A DNA stretch of 64,000 nt from Cricetomys ansorgei (Eukaryota > Chordata > Mammalia > Rodentia > Nesomyidae). Below the pieces are notes generated by a model. The model did not search any database. It was not told the origin of the DNA and worked only from the letters and a program-made list of their open reading frames with translations. Shown in pieces: positions 12,705 to 24,619 of this stretch (its first letter is position 1; each line of letters opens with the position of its first letter). The position numbers and the translations under genes are program-made. The stretch covers positions 9,380,001 through 9,444,000 of the forward strand of contig JAMJFZ010000320.1 in NCBI GenBank assembly GCA_026225945.1, read 5' to 3'.

Positions 12705-13850
12705 ACAGAGTCTTTGTGTTGTTTGCTTGTGTGAGAAAAGGTGTTCAGAGTGGCTGTGGCAAGGGGGAATGGGGGATAATGAAGGAGACAGGAGAATGAG
12801 ATGCGCAGAATGTCAGCACTAACAGATCTTTTACTCTAAGGAAACTGACAGGCTGTTGGACAGAAGAATCTGTCTTTTCTTTTTCTTTTTCCATAACCAA
12901 TGTCCCATTTTTCCTGCTCCCCATTTTTACATCCCTCTTCTGTACTCAGCCTATATGTTTTAGGTAAGCGCTGTGAAATTCCATAAAGTCTTGAATACCC
13001 AGGTCGGGGGGGGGGGGCAGTGACCTGGTCCTTGTGATTGGTCTCAAAGTAGATATTGGACCCATACTAATTCTACAATTCAGTCCTAAGGTTTTCACTG
13101 AACTTGGCCTGGGTTGTCATGGCGATGGAGCATCAACATGCAGCTTCCAGTAGCTTGTGACCGTGTAAAGCAGAAACTTGCCTAAGAATGAGGCCTTTAC
13201 AGAGAAACACAAAGCTTACGAGGGCAGAAACAAAGATTCCTGGTGGCATTTTTTGAACACCTGGATCCATCTCTACCTGAAGCTAGAATGCCTAGTCTTT
13301 TAGATTATGTGTTAGCAATTCCCCTTTTGATGTTGAATGACTTTGAGTTTCTTTTTTCTCAATGGAAAAAGTCCTGATGACAACACTAATGAACACATAC
13401 TGAGAGTTCTCTTTTACAGTGGTCTTAGTGTCTTTCCTATTCAACCAATAGAGTGATTCATGGGGAGAAAGGCCAAGGAGTCCACGTGATTTACAGGGTA
13501 AGATGTAAGAAACATTTGGACAGTAACCCTGTTGCTGGGTTTTCACAAGCATGACCATCAGATCCCACCTCATTCATTCCATTTCATCGCAGCCCATGAA
13601 ACCTTTTCTAGGCAAATGTGGAAATATAGAGATTAAAGACCAAATTTTAGGACTATAACTCTTGGATCTAAGCCCTCCATTTTCTCCATTTTATTTACTG
13701 ATGCAGCCACTGGTGAGTTGCTTGTGCTCCAGAGGACGATGTTACACCCACTCCTCATCAGAGGCTCTTGGTAAACTTGGTGGGTCACGAAGAAAAACAA
13801 GATTAAACCAAAAAAAATGGAAGTGGGTGTGAGAAGGATGGATAGGGAGG
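12705..13850. other. Intergenic DNA
   Basis: No gene. Contains a G12 run at 13006-13017. Confidence 0.55.
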
Positions 13851-13855
13851 TGATA

Positions 13856-13881
13856 GGGTGGGAGGTGGGAGGTGGGAGGTG
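13856..13881 (+). repeat. (GGGAGGT) short tandem repeat
   Basis: GGGTGGGAGGTGGGAGGTGGGAGGTG: three full 7-bp units with four GGG runs, a potential G-quadruplex on the + strand. Confidence 0.85.
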
Positions 13882-14060
13882 AGCTTGGAGGAACGAGTGT
13901 GACCACAGTGCGTTGTGTACATATACAAGGTCATCGAACAGTAAATTAATTTAAAAGACAGCATCGTTTTACACTTAGTTGAAAGGGTAACTCCAACTAA
14001 AGCCACATTGATTTTGCCAAAATGTCTCTTGAGTTGTTTTTACAACATGGTGTGTAGTAT

Positions 14061-14094
14061 GGTGTGTGTGTGTGTGTGTGCATGCGTGTGTGTT
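14061..14094 (+). repeat. (TG)n microsatellite
   Basis: About ten TG units with a CATGCG interruption. Confidence 0.9.
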
Positions 14095-14330
14095 TTAAAG
14101 ACTGGATATCACTACTTCAGACTAGCCTCAAGCTTGAGATCCTCCTGCCTTGACCCTTCTGGTGCTGGAATAATAGCTATATGCCACCATGTCTGACCAG
14201 CATCGATATTTCTATTGTGGTTTGTTTTGTGTGTTCTTACAGTACTGGAAATCAAATCCAGATCCTTGAGCATTCAGGAGAAGGACTCTATCTACCCTTG
14301 AGTTACGTCTTCAACCCCACTATAGCTTTT
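14095..14330 (-). mobile_element. B4-type SINE (B1-like plus ID-like part)
   Basis: Minus-strand B1-like half (CCTCAAGCTTGAGATCCTCCTG, GGTGCTGGAATAATAGC, GCCACCATGTCTGACC) followed by a tRNA/ID-like half ending in GACTCTATCTACCCTTGAGTTACG. This B1 + ID layout in reverse is typical of B4. Diverged. Confidence 0.7.
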
Positions 14331-14334
14331 TAGA

Positions 14335-15825
14335 GAGGAGTATTCTGGTAGAAGTGCTGAAGATTTAGACTAAAGTGAACAAAGATTATATAAGACAATC
14401 TAAGCCTAGACTACAGAATGTAGCTGAGGAAATGATGAAGGGATAATCCAGGATATGGAACCAAGATGCAAATACCAAACCGAGAGATAAAGCCTGAGGA
14501 ATCTTTCTCAAAGAACAGGAGGAGCCTTGAGTGAACTCACAACCAATCACTTGTAGCGGCTGTGTATTTCCTATTTCACCAACCTCCCTAATTTGGACGA
14601 AAGGATGCCAGGGATGTTCTACACTTGCGACATCATATTCTGCATGTGAGGGGAGCAGATCGCTTGCTCCCTAGTCGCAGGTAAAAATGATACTCAAGTG
14701 ATTGTACCTAATAATACAATGGAATGAAGCCTAGGAGCCTAGGGAAAGGTTGGTTTTTACTTCACGTAAGGGTGAACGGGAGTTGTTTGTCGTTATTTTT
14801 TTTCAAGTTATGTGAGGAGCTCTTTATTTCTTTTTTTTCTTTATATTATACAGTGTGGTTTTTTTTGTTTATTTTACTCTTCTCTTCCATAATACAACCC
14901 TGTATTGCTAGGCTAAAAATTAACAGTGCAACACAGTTTCGCAAACTCAACCTAAGCCACCTCTTTATGCTTTTTCTGGGGACATCTTTTCTTGATGGAT
15001 CTGATATTTCTCTTTGTCCAGTGGTCTCTGGCTATGCTAGTTAAATGGTTCAGATTAGGGGTGACTTGTTCTTTTTCCTGGGAAGACAGAACCAAAACCC
15101 TTCTCCAATGTAGCATCTTCCTGACTTTTCTTTGAGGTTACATTTATCTCCTTTGGGGCAAAATGTTTTCGGACAGCAGAGAAAGATTATCTTTTGATAT
15201 TAAAATTTTTTGAAGTTAAGATAGAAAAAAATGAAGTCTTAAGAGCAAAAGACAAAACCTTGCTAAGTTAGCTGTTAATGTACTCTGGCTGTAGCCCTGA
15301 GCTGATGCTTTGACAGACCCTTCCAAGATTCCAGTACTTGTAGGAATCCTTGTCTGCCTAACTTTCTTTCTCTAGAGGCCTCTATTCTCATTCCCACTTT
15401 GGAGTTTCCTTTCTCATTTACAACTTTCTCTTACAGAGCTTTCCTTTTATCCTGGCTCCATCTCTGGACTCTACTCTTTCTTATTAATTTTCACAGCTTT
15501 CTCTCTTTTTAGAAAGCTTCCTAGCTCTCCCTTTTATGGAGGCCCTTTGATTTTGAAGTTTGCTTTGCTCCTTAGCGTACTTCACCTTTACCAGACTCTG
15601 TGAGGTCTGGAGTTTCTCTCTCGTTCTTCCTTGTCTCACGTTGGATGTAGCTGTCATGATATTGTGCCCTTTTTTGCCTTCTGTCCCACATTGGGCATCA
15701 TTGGTAGCCAATAGCTACTGTGTCCGTCCACAAAGAAGATAAGGAGACATAGGTGAAACCCTGCCCGACCTCAGCAGAGGGAACCATCTGTCGTAGCAAG
15801 CGCTGTACTGGACAGCAGAACCCCA
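14335..15825. other. Intergenic DNA, nothing recognised
   Basis: No gene or clear repeat; T-rich stretches at 14790-14870. Confidence 0.55.
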
Positions 15826-15829
15826 AACG

Positions 15830-16190
15830 TCTGATCTCAGCATATTTTTATTGATATAGAAGCTCCTCAGATGTTATGTTGATACAAAAACTCTGCCCCT
15901 TCATCCAAAGGCCTATTTGCATAATGAAAGAAGCCTATAGCCTAGTCTCATCCCACAATCTTTTAGCAGCCAAGCTGTGTCACCATTACGGTAAGAAGCT
16001 CCAGGCTCAAGAGGATCCCACAACCCTTTAATGGCCAAGCTATGCCACTATTATGGTGGGGGAATTCAAGGCCTAAAGGAAGTATCCTCCCTTGTTGCTG
16101 AAGACCTGGAGAGGGACTATAAGTACTCCTCTGCAGCCACTTTGCTTTTCCGCACTGGCTCTGTCAGAGAGCAGTGAGCAGGTGCAAGTC
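15830..16190. mobile_element. Possible endogenous-retrovirus-type solo LTR with internal 65-bp duplication
   Basis: Has CTATAAGTACTCCTCTGCAG like an LTR TATA/initiation zone, followed by a CTCTGTCAGAGAGCAGTG-type stretch. Two 65-bp tandem units at 15951-16015 and 16016-16080 are about two thirds identical, a layout common in LTR U3 enhancers. No clear TG...CA ends were found, so the class is a guess. Confidence 0.35.
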
Positions 16191-16264
16191 ATGAGAAAGC
16201 AACCATTTTAATCACAGATTTAAATAAAGCCTACACCTGCAGACAATACAAACTGCCAAGGCTT

Positions 16265-17806
16265 AGGCAGCCCTTCCCTCAATGACGTACAAAACAATTA
16301 TTATAAACATAACTAGGAATAAATTTCCCCAACACATCCCAACAGCAGTTTCCCCTCTCTCCATTCCCCCTAGCCCCCTACCACCTCTACTCGCCCCAAG
16401 ATCCACTCCCTCGCCATTTCCCTTAGAAAAGAGCAGACCTCCTAAGAATATCAACCAAACTTAACAAGATAGAACAAGATAAGGCACAGAGCCTCATATC
16501 AAGGCTGGATGAGGCAACCCAGTTGGAAGAAAAGGGTACCAAGAGCAGGCAAAACAGCGATACACCACGCCCACTCCCTCTGTTAGGAGACCCACAAGAA
16601 TACCAAGCTAACAAACATAACATATATGCCAAGGACCTAGTACAGACCCATGCAGGCTCCGTGACTGCTGCCTCAGTCTCTATGAGCCCCTATGAGGCCT
16701 GCTTAGTTGATTCTATGGGCTTTGTTCTCCTGGTGTCTTCAACCCCTCTAGCTCCTAGAATCCTTCCTTCCCCTCTTTCACAGGGTTACCTGAGCTCCAA
16801 GGGGAGGAATCCAATGGAGATCTCCAATTTAGGCTCTCTCTCTGCCTAATGTTTGGCTGTGAGTCTCTGCATCTGCTCCCATCAGCTGCCAAAGGAAGCC
16901 TGTCTAATGATTATTAGGCTAGGCACTGATCTATGAATATAGCAGGATATCCTTAGAAATTATTTCATTGACTTCTTTTCTTTCTTTTCTTCCTTTTTTT
17001 TTTTTTGCCAATTGTGTTTGGGTCTACCTTAGGTCTCTTGGCTATCCAGCCTCCAGTTCCTGATCATCCAGGCAGTATCCAGTGTCAGGCATGGGCTCCC
17101 TCTCATGATGTGGGCCTCCAGTTAGACCAGTCATTGGTTGGCCACTGCAGATAGGACATATTTCAGGGCAAAGGCTTTGCGTCTGGTTGGTGTCCCAGTT
17201 CTACCTCTGGACCCCTTGCCTGGTTACAGAAGAGGCAGGTTCAGGCTCCACGTCCTCCATTATTAGGGAGCCCTTGCTACAGTCACCACACAGATTCCAG
17301 GAAGTTTCCCCTGTGGTAGGTTTCCACATCACCCCTCAAATGTCCCCCAATTCTAGTCTTCTCTACATATACTCTGTCCCTCCATCCCCCGCTGCCCAAA
17401 CTGATCCCTCCTGCTCCTGTCTCCACCTGTCCCCAGTCTGCCTAGAAAATCTATTCTATTTCCCCTTCTCAGGGAAATCCATAGGTCCCCACAGTGCCCT
17501 CCTTGTTCATGCTCACCCCTTATTTAACAGCTAATATCCACTTATAAATGAGTACATACAATGTTTGTCTTTCTGTGTCTGGTTTACCTTCTTCAGTATG
17601 ATTTTTTTTTCTAGTTCCACCCATTTGTCTGAAAATTTCATGTCATTTTTTTTAACAGCTGAGTAATACTCCAACTTGTAAATGTACCACATTTTGTATC
17701 CTTTCTTTGAAGAGGAGTTACTATATCCAGACGGAAGAATATGGAAGGATGTGTTTTCCAGAGTCTCCGATCCTATGTCCTCAGACTTACAATGTGACAC
17801 AGACAC
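16265..17806 (-). mobile_element. LINE-1 (Lx-type) 3' end: ORF2 tail and 3' untranslated region
   Basis: Largest LINE-1 piece in the window, on the minus strand. Right part (17534-17701) encodes the ORF2 C-terminus (separate entry). Left part matches the 3' untranslated DNA of old rodent L1, e.g. GGCTGGATGAGGCAACCCAG, CCTGAGCTCCAAGGGGAGG, CATTGGTTGGCCACTGCAG. 5' truncated, as most LINE-1 copies are. Confidence 0.88.
17534..17701 (-). pseudogene. LINE-1 ORF2 C-terminal fragment
   Basis: The minus strand encodes KMWYIYKLEYYSAVKKND, then DKWVELEKKIIL and ending MYSFISGY, which is the conserved C-terminal end of LINE-1 ORF2 (endonuclease/reverse transcriptase protein) just before its stop. The frame is still open over these residues but the catalytic domains are absent. 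A dead fragment, not a gene. Confidence 0.9.
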
Positions 17807-17819
17807 CCATCTTAACCTG

Positions 17820-18035
17820 TTTTGTGCTGCTATAACGCAACGGCTGAGGCTGGGTAATTTATATTGAATAGAAATTTATGATGATCCCACTTCCATAATT
17901 ATGTCATTAAACTATTCGTGTGAGCAAGTCTTTTATGATTTGAACATCTTTCAACGTTCTCGCCTCTTAATATGGTTAAAGGAGATCAAATTTCAACATG
18001 AGTTTGGAAGAGGACAAATATCCAAACCACGACAC
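17820..18035 (-). mobile_element. MaLR-type LTR remnant
   Basis: TTTTGTGCTGCTATAACGCA, GAGGCTGGGTAATTTATA at one end and TTTCAACATGAGTTTGGAAGAGG, ATCCAAACCACGACAC at the other follow the antisense of MST/MLT-type MaLR LTRs. Diverged. Confidence 0.55.
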
Positions 18036-18099
18036 TGCTCTGCCAAGCACCATGCTGCGTGACTTCTGAGGCTAGGTTGAGAAAAGTTGATGCTGCTTC

Positions 18100-18385
18100 T
18101 GCCTTGCTGTTTTGGGATGTATATTCTTGGAGTTGAGCCACCATCCTATGAGGAAATCCAAGGAGGTCCCTGTTGAAATCACAAACCATGTGAGTAAGCG
18201 GGAAGTGGATGTTCCAATCTTAGAAGACCCATCTGAGCTGACACCACATGGAGAAGAAGTGAACTCTCCCCGTTGAACCCTGGCAACATTACAAACTTGT
18301 GATCAAAATAATGCCTGCTGGTTTTTAAGCTACTATTTCGGAGGAGCTGTCTATCATTTCGCAATGGGTAACATTAGCAGATTAT
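18100..18385 (+). mobile_element. MLT1-like LTR remnant
   Basis: GAGCTGACACCACATGGAGAAG, GTTTTTAAGCTACTATTTCGG and CTATCATTTCGCAATGGGTAAC resemble the 3' half of MLT1 (ERVL-MaLR) LTRs. Old and diverged. Confidence 0.5.
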
Positions 18386-18389
18386 GGCA

Positions 18390-19310
18390 CCCCAAAGGTA
18401 TTCTGACTCCGTAACCTAGATCACAGCCAGTAACGAGCGCTACATTTCTTAGTATGCTACATTGCCTTACTTGAGAAATATACCTCCAAATGAACTATTA
18501 CTCACAAATAACTGACTTCCGGCTCTGAGGCTGAAGAGAACCTTCTGGCTCAAGGTCATGACCTTTTCAAGGACGGCCAACATCTAATGTCCAATTGAGG
18601 CACCAATATAAAATCTGAAAGTCTTACCCCATCCTGTGCCGACTCTAAAGGGCCACCCAGGCCTCGGTGCCCTCTGTAGGGTCAGTCAAGGCCAAGCTGC
18701 TGCTGCACATGAGCCTGACTTCCCCATTTTCCCAGGCTGCTGCTTTCACTTCCTCTGCCGATCCAGTTTGTGAGAGAACTAGCCCAAAACTCTTACACAC
18801 AAATCTCCACTGCAGAACCTTCTGTCCAAGCCCTCTGCAGCGCTGCTCTTAACCACGATGTGAAAGGGAATGGAATGAGCTGCTTACCGAGGTGGCCAAC
18901 GGCGGGCACTTGGCGGCAGCAGTTCCTGGGAAGGGTCAGGGGAACTGAACGTATGTAAGCCACTTGTGTTGAACGTCTGTGGCATGCTGTGGATTCAAGG
19001 AAAAAGGACTATATTGGTCTTGAAAACTTTACCATCTGATAATAGGTGTAGACAAAGAAACATAAACATTTGAGACAGAATAATAAACATCAACACAGGG
19101 AAGGAATAGATCAGGTCTATGGGACCTGAGAGCGCCAACACTCTGATCTTGAAAATATAGAAAGTGAACTTCATGAAGAAATCAGTAAATATTGCAAAAA
19201 GAAAATGGGAAATGGAAGGCAATATAGCTAGGAAAGCTGATGTGCAAGTGGAACATATTTTACTTTATATGAAAAATAAAAGTACTGCTAACTGATTTCA
19301 AGAAATGGGT
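18390..19310. other. Intergenic DNA, nothing recognised
   Basis: No gene or clear repeat. Confidence 0.55.
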
Positions 19311-19313
19311 TAT

Positions 19314-19659
19314 CGGGAGCTGGGAAGATGACTCACTGAACAAGAGTATTTGTTCTGCAAGCATGAGAGCGTAAGTTCAAACCACCGCCAAGCTCACCAC
19401 TTGGGCAGGGTATGAATGCCTGTAACCCCAGCGTTACTGAGGTCGGTGGAGACAGGCAGATCCCAAATGTGCCCTGGGTGCATTGCTGGAGACAGGGAGC
19501 ATGTTCAGGGTTGCTATTGCGATAATCCATGTGGAAATTATGCCATGAGCCTTTATTATTCAGTGACTCCAAACAGAGACATGGGGATTCTGCATCTCTA
19601 GTCATACTGCTTGCAAACGAACACAAACAAACAAACAAACACAAAAAATAAAAACTATC
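19314..19659 (+). mobile_element. B4-type SINE (ID-like head, B1-like tail)
   Basis: Head GGGAGCTGGGAAGATGACTCAC and GTTCTGCAAGCATGAG, B1-like middle GAATGCCTGTAACCCCAGCG and GAGACAGGCAGATCCC, and an AAAC/A-rich tail. Composite layout of the rodent B4 family. Confidence 0.75.
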
Positions 19660-20010
19660 CAGTTTGGGCACTTTGTGTCAGATGCGACTCTCTGTACTGA
19701 GTGACTTGAGCAACCAGCTGATTAAATCCCACCTTCTACACAGAGGCTGAAACAGCAAATAAATAAATAAATAAGTTTGTCAGTTTCATAAGAATGAATT
19801 AGTTCCTCCACCGCCAGCACCCAGGAGAAAGCACCGGTTCCTCAAAATGAGAATCCATGCTAATTAAGACACTGTCTGTGGCATCACAATACCCGAGGAA
19901 AACGTAGAGCTATTCTAGGCAACCCCAGTAAGTGATTGCTCTGTTCAAGTGTGCCATGGCCAGTTGAAGGACTCTGTTCACGGACGAGAACATTGCTACT
20001 CACATTTAGT

Positions 20011-20245
20011 ATGAGGCTGGAGAAATGGCTCAGTGGTTAAGAACACGGATGCTCTTGCAGGGGATCCAGGTTCAGATCCCAGCACCCATATACAGACAGG
20101 CTCTTGGCCATCTGTAAGTCCTGTTCCAGAAGAGCCTATGTACGCATCTGACCTCTGTGGGCACCAGGCATGCACTCAGTACACATATATACATGCAGAC
20201 AAACCACTTATTCACATAAAATATAACAAACAAATCATTTTTTAA
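20011..20245 (+). mobile_element. B2 SINE
   Basis: Nearly full B2: GAGGCTGGAGAAATGGCTCAG with A and B boxes of RNA polymerase III type (TGGCTCAGTGG, GGTTCAGATCCC), the CAGCACCCATATACAGACAG block, and an A-rich AATATAACAAACAAA tail. B2 is restricted to muroid and related rodents, which supports the organism call. Confidence 0.93.
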
Positions 20246-20249
20246 AGAA

Positions 20250-21425
20250 CGTTTTTGTCCAGAATTTATTTATCATTTGTCATTTGAGTTTGTTTTGACA
20301 CTTATCAACTGCTATGTCTTTGAGTCACAGGGAAAAATATATCAACCACGGAAAAAAGGAATACAGAGAGAATGTTTGTGGGGCTCAGATTCCTATTGAC
20401 TTGGAGGGAAGTAATCCCAACACCAGAGCATTGTCCCTGTCCCCTGGGTTTCAGCTTCCTTAGGAAGCTGGGAGAAGTATGTGTTTTAGAAGTGAGACAT
20501 TATACATATATAATCAGAATTCCAATCCACTCAACACTTTAAATTCTTGTGAAGTTCCATATGAACGTGTCTGTAAAAGTCACATAATAAAACAGATTAC
20601 AGTTTTAAAATGTTCCTCTTCCACCTTGTCTGCCTTTCCTTCTGTTTTCGGTTCCCATGGCAAAGTAATCAATCATCCTTCCTACTTTCTTGGTATCCTG
20701 CAGTGTTGTCCTATGCATATGTGCAAGAACGTATGTAAAGACGTATCCCATACGTGGTAGCATACTGCTCTAGTCAAAACATTTTGCAGCTTGCTTTTTA
20801 AAACCTGAGGGCTTATAGACTTTCTGGTGCTAGCACAGGTAGAACATTTCAAAGGCTCCCTTCTGATGAAAGCTGAGGTCATGTCCAATACATCATTGCT
20901 TACATAATTTGGCAATAAATACCCTTGTGTGCATATGCGTTTATTTATCAAGTATATAAGTTTATACAGGAGGTGTAAGATCGCTTCATGATATGATCAG
21001 CACGTTTAAATTCTTTTTCAACATACTGAGAAGTTACTATGGTAGTTTTCCCTCCCTCCTTCTCTGTCACTTAGTTTCCTACTGTAAACATTTGTGTCAC
21101 TCTGTCTGGCTTCCATCACTTTAACAACATGGTTTGTCCATCTACGTGGTTTGATCAGAAGTACTGAGGAGTGGACGCACCCAAGAGCAGCCCTCACCCA
21201 CTGTCAAGGATGAGTACACGTGATGAGCATGTCCCAGATTGTCTTTCGGCCAGAGACAACTCTGTACCATCTCTCAAGGATGCCCAGTAGCACTGAGTCT
21301 CACATTAGCATAATGAAAGTTTCTCATTGAAATACCCTCTCATATCCTTCTCTTCTCTCTCCTTTATTCCCTTACCAGGGTTACTTGGGCTCACCACTCA
21401 AATAAACTGTTTTTATCTCTGAACT
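20250..21425. other. Intergenic DNA, nothing recognised
   Basis: No gene or clear repeat. Confidence 0.55.
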
Positions 21426-21429
21426 TGTC

Positions 21430-21660
21430 TTTTATGATTTATGTGTTGAAAACTTAATTCCCAGTGCAGTACTGGAGGGTAGGACCTAAAAGGACATGCA
21501 TAGGTCAGGAAAGTTCCATCCTCAGAGCCCCATCTCCCTCTCTTACCCTGTCACCCGCTGTGATGCACAGAAACAGCTAGATGGCCACTCCAGATGCTGG
21601 CACTTTGAATTTAGCTTTCTCAGCCTCCAGAATCGAGTAAATGCAACTAAGAGGCTATAA
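21430..21660 (+). mobile_element. MaLR-type LTR remnant (MST/MLT-like)
   Basis: ATGTGTTGAAAACTTAATTCCCAGTGCAGT and later GCCTCCAGAATCGAGTAAATG keep the start and end blocks of MaLR LTRs. Diverged. Confidence 0.55.
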
Positions 21661-21989
21661 CAATGTATATATCCTGCCAACCTATTTTATCCCCACCCCA
21701 ACTCACTGATCATGTTCACTCATCCATTCGTGTTTTTATTTCATGCCATCAATACACGATAAGCATGTCTGTGCCAGACACATCTCTGGCCTTTGGATCA
21801 GATAAGATCAGATCCTCAACTCCCATTACCTGCACTCTATGCACCTTTAAGTTGATACCTTCACAGTCCATTTTGTATTTTATAGCAAACTGCCCAGGGC
21901 CTGGTATTTTCTAACACACGAGGCTTTGTTTAGCTTGGTTTGAGAAGCTGAAATTCAACTTCAGTTGGCACCAGTCTGTCACCCTTTGG

Positions 21990-22400
21990 AAGAGCCTGCT
22001 GACCCAGCCATAACATGGCATATGGCATCACATGGGGAAGTCAAGTGAGAGAGGGAGAGAGCGAGAAAGAGAGGGGGGAGATCATAAGTGAGAAAGGACA
22101 CAAGAGAGAGAGTAAGCCTGGAAAACACTTTATAACCACCTACTCTCTGGCAACCAACTCAGTCCCTTGAGACCTAAACTATTCTTGCAAATTAGGTGTC
22201 ACAACTTTGTAAGTATGATGCCTCTGGTGACCTAATGCTCACATCCCACTAAACCCGACCTCTCTAAAGATTCCTGCCTCTCAATAGTGCTGGGAACCAA
22301 GCCTCCAGAAAGTAAGCTTTTAGAGGAAAAAACACTTCATAGCAACACCAAAATTGCCTTTAAGGAAAAAAACTTCAATACCATTACATAGTCAGAGGGA
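21990..22400 (-). mobile_element. MaLR-type LTR remnant with GA-rich stretch
   Basis: GA-rich run (22040-22110), then CCCACTAAACCCGACCTCTC and AGTGCTGGGAACCAAGCCTCC in the order of antisense MT/MST LTRs. Class uncertain. Confidence 0.45.
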
Positions 22401-22404
22401 AAGC

Positions 22405-23355
22405 ATGGAAAATGAACAGTCCTAGCTACAGCAATGCATGAATGAGGGACACCAGCAGTTTGCAGTCCACAGCAACAATGCTGATTATAAAATCCTTCTC
22501 AGGTTTGCTAAGGGGGGTGGGGAGAACAGAGATGTCAGGTCTTTGGAATAGGTCAGGGGGACCTGGGGCAGAAGACAGTCATTGGAGATTTTACATGTTG
22601 ATCTAGGGTAGAGTCTGGTCCAAGACAAAAAGCAACTGCGTACCAAGCAATTTTGTTATAAGGCTACAAATGTTCTGCTGTCATGATTTATGGACATGTT
22701 TTTGTTTTGCAGATGGCCTGTTTTCATAGTAAAGGCTTTTATTCCCAGAGCACTCATTAATGGAGGTATTATTGTTATAAAACAGAAAGTCATTTCTACC
22801 CTGGCTAAACCCACTCAGCCTTCTCTGTTTCTAAACCAGGGATGCGGAGCGTTGTTTAGAGAAGTCTCTCTATCCTTTGGTTCAGCTGTCAACTGTAGCT
22901 GCTCCCCTGATGCTCTTGTCTATTTGAAAGGAGCTCCTCTCTCTTTTCATCTCACCCATGCACACTTCCTTCCTTGCTTTAAGCATAGGACCCTGTTTTC
23001 TTGTAAGGAAAAAGAAGAAACTGAGCAATCAGAACATGGGCCCTCCACCCATAAGCCTTCCGAATATGCCTCCATCCCTCCTCTCGTGCGCCTCACTATC
23101 TCGCTCATCTCAGGCTTACGCAATTCTTACCTCCCATTCTTCGGGTATCTTCTACTTCTCAGGACTTCACTGAATTTCTCTGACACTATCAGATAAAGGT
23201 CCTCAGACTCAGTTCATATGTGAATAAGAAGGCTTTCACTGTTACTCCCTGTAGCTGGCTTCCTCACTTCTTTGACAATCTCTCAGTTAGCAGAATTTGC
23301 TATTGTCACTGCTCCTGCATTTTTCCCAACTCCCTACATGTTCTTTCATTGAACA
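22405..23355. other. Intergenic DNA, nothing firm
   Basis: No gene. Pyrimidine-rich DNA at 22900-23300 may be very old repeat but cannot be assigned. Confidence 0.5.
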
Positions 23356-23359
23356 GAGT

Positions 23360-23585
23360 GTGTATGTAATATGTATGTGTGTGTGTATATACATATATAT
23401 ATACACATATGTATATTACATATAGTATAATATACACATATTATGTATACATATATACATATACACACATATATGTATATTACATGTATTATATTGATAT
23501 ACATATATTACATCTACATATATTAATATACATATATATTACATGCATATATTATACATATATTATACACACACACATATATATC
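23360..23585. repeat. TATA/CATA-rich low-complexity tract
   Basis: About 220 bp of TG, then ATATAC/TATATG and CATATATTA steps, ending in (CA)5. Strongly AT-rich and self-complementary in many places, able to form hairpins or cruciforms. Confidence 0.9.
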
Positions 23586-23714
23586 CTTTTCCACATTTTC
23601 AAGTCTAATAAACCTCCACCTTACTCAGAATCTCTTTATCAGCGCTCTCAGAGGTACATATGTACTATCAACTTTAAACAGGGTCATTCACTAATCAGAA
23701 GTTTTCTATTCGGG

Positions 23715-23890
23715 CTAGTCTGGCTGCCCAGCAAGCTGTCGGAATCTACATGGTTCCACCTTCCAATGCTGGGACACAGGTACATGCATGCAGCCATGCC
23801 TGGATTTTTACATAGGTGCCAGGGATTCAAACTCAAGTCCTCATGCTTGCAGAGCCAACTCTTACACACTGAGCCGTCTTCCTGAGCCAT
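23715..23890 (-). mobile_element. B4/ID-type SINE remnant
   Basis: GGTGCCAGGGATTCAAACTC, AAGTCCTCATGCTTGCAGAGCC and ACACACTGAGCCGTCTTCCTGAGCC are the reverse of a tRNA-derived rodent SINE head; the left part looks like diverged B1. Confidence 0.7.
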
Positions 23891-24279
23891 CCTTCTTTTC
23901 TGATACTCTTCCTTCCTTGGTGTCTATCAACTGCTTTCCTTTTCTCTACATTTCAAGCTTTTTTTATTGTATCTGCCTTCAAACCACTCATTCCCTTTGT
24001 TTTAGTCTTACATTATCCATTCTGTCCATATGACTTCATCTGTTCAGATCACTTCAGTTAAAACTTGTATTTGCCTTGATTCTATTGTTTGTAAATTACA
24101 GAAAACATAAATAAAGCTAAGCAAGATTGAGCAAAATTAAAGAAAAGATAGAATTTGTAATATTACTGCCTTGATCCAAGGTCTTCAATGAGGTCACCAG
24201 GACTTGACTCCATTCTTTTTGTCTCCCATCTTGGTTTCCATTTGAGTTGGCATTGCTTTTAGTTCAGGTTCCTTTAGAT

Positions 24280-24499
24280 CAGTGGTTCTCAACCTGTGGG
24301 TTGTGACCCCTTTGGGGGTCCAATGACCCTTTTAAGGGGTTACCTAAGACCATGTCCATATCAGATATTTACATTAGGATTCATAACAGTAGCAAAATTA
24401 TGGTTATGAAGTAGCAACAAAAATGATTTTATGGTAGGGGGTCACCACAAGAGAAACTGTATTAAAGGGTCACAGCATTAGAAAGATTGAGAACCACTG
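24280..24499. mobile_element. URR1-like hAT DNA transposon (non-autonomous), complete
   Basis: 220 bp element. Inverted ends CAGTGGTTCTCAACCT at 24280 and its near-reverse AGATTGAGAACCACTG ending at 24499. Flanked by a perfect 8-bp target duplication CTTTAGAT at 24272-24279 and 24500-24507, as hAT elements make. Body blocks (AGATATTTACATTAGGATTCAT, GGTTATGAAGTAGCAAC, TTAAAGGGTCACAGCATTAG) match the rodent URR1 family. No coding capacity. Confidence 0.93.
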
Positions 24500-24619
24500 C
24501 TTTAGATAGTACTTGGAAGCCTGCAAGATACATGCTCACACTGTGGGGCTCTACTGGTTTATATTTCCATAACAAAGCCATCATTGATGTCAACAGTATA
24601 GAAAAATTCCTGAAGGTAG

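Noticed and set aside
22690..23196. 168-codon + strand frame
   Set aside because: No domain, no ATG-context or splice support; composition looks like translated pyrimidine-rich intergenic DNA.
23379..23885. 168-codon Tyr/Ile/His-rich frame
   Set aside because: Driven by the TATA/CATA repeat and a SINE remnant.
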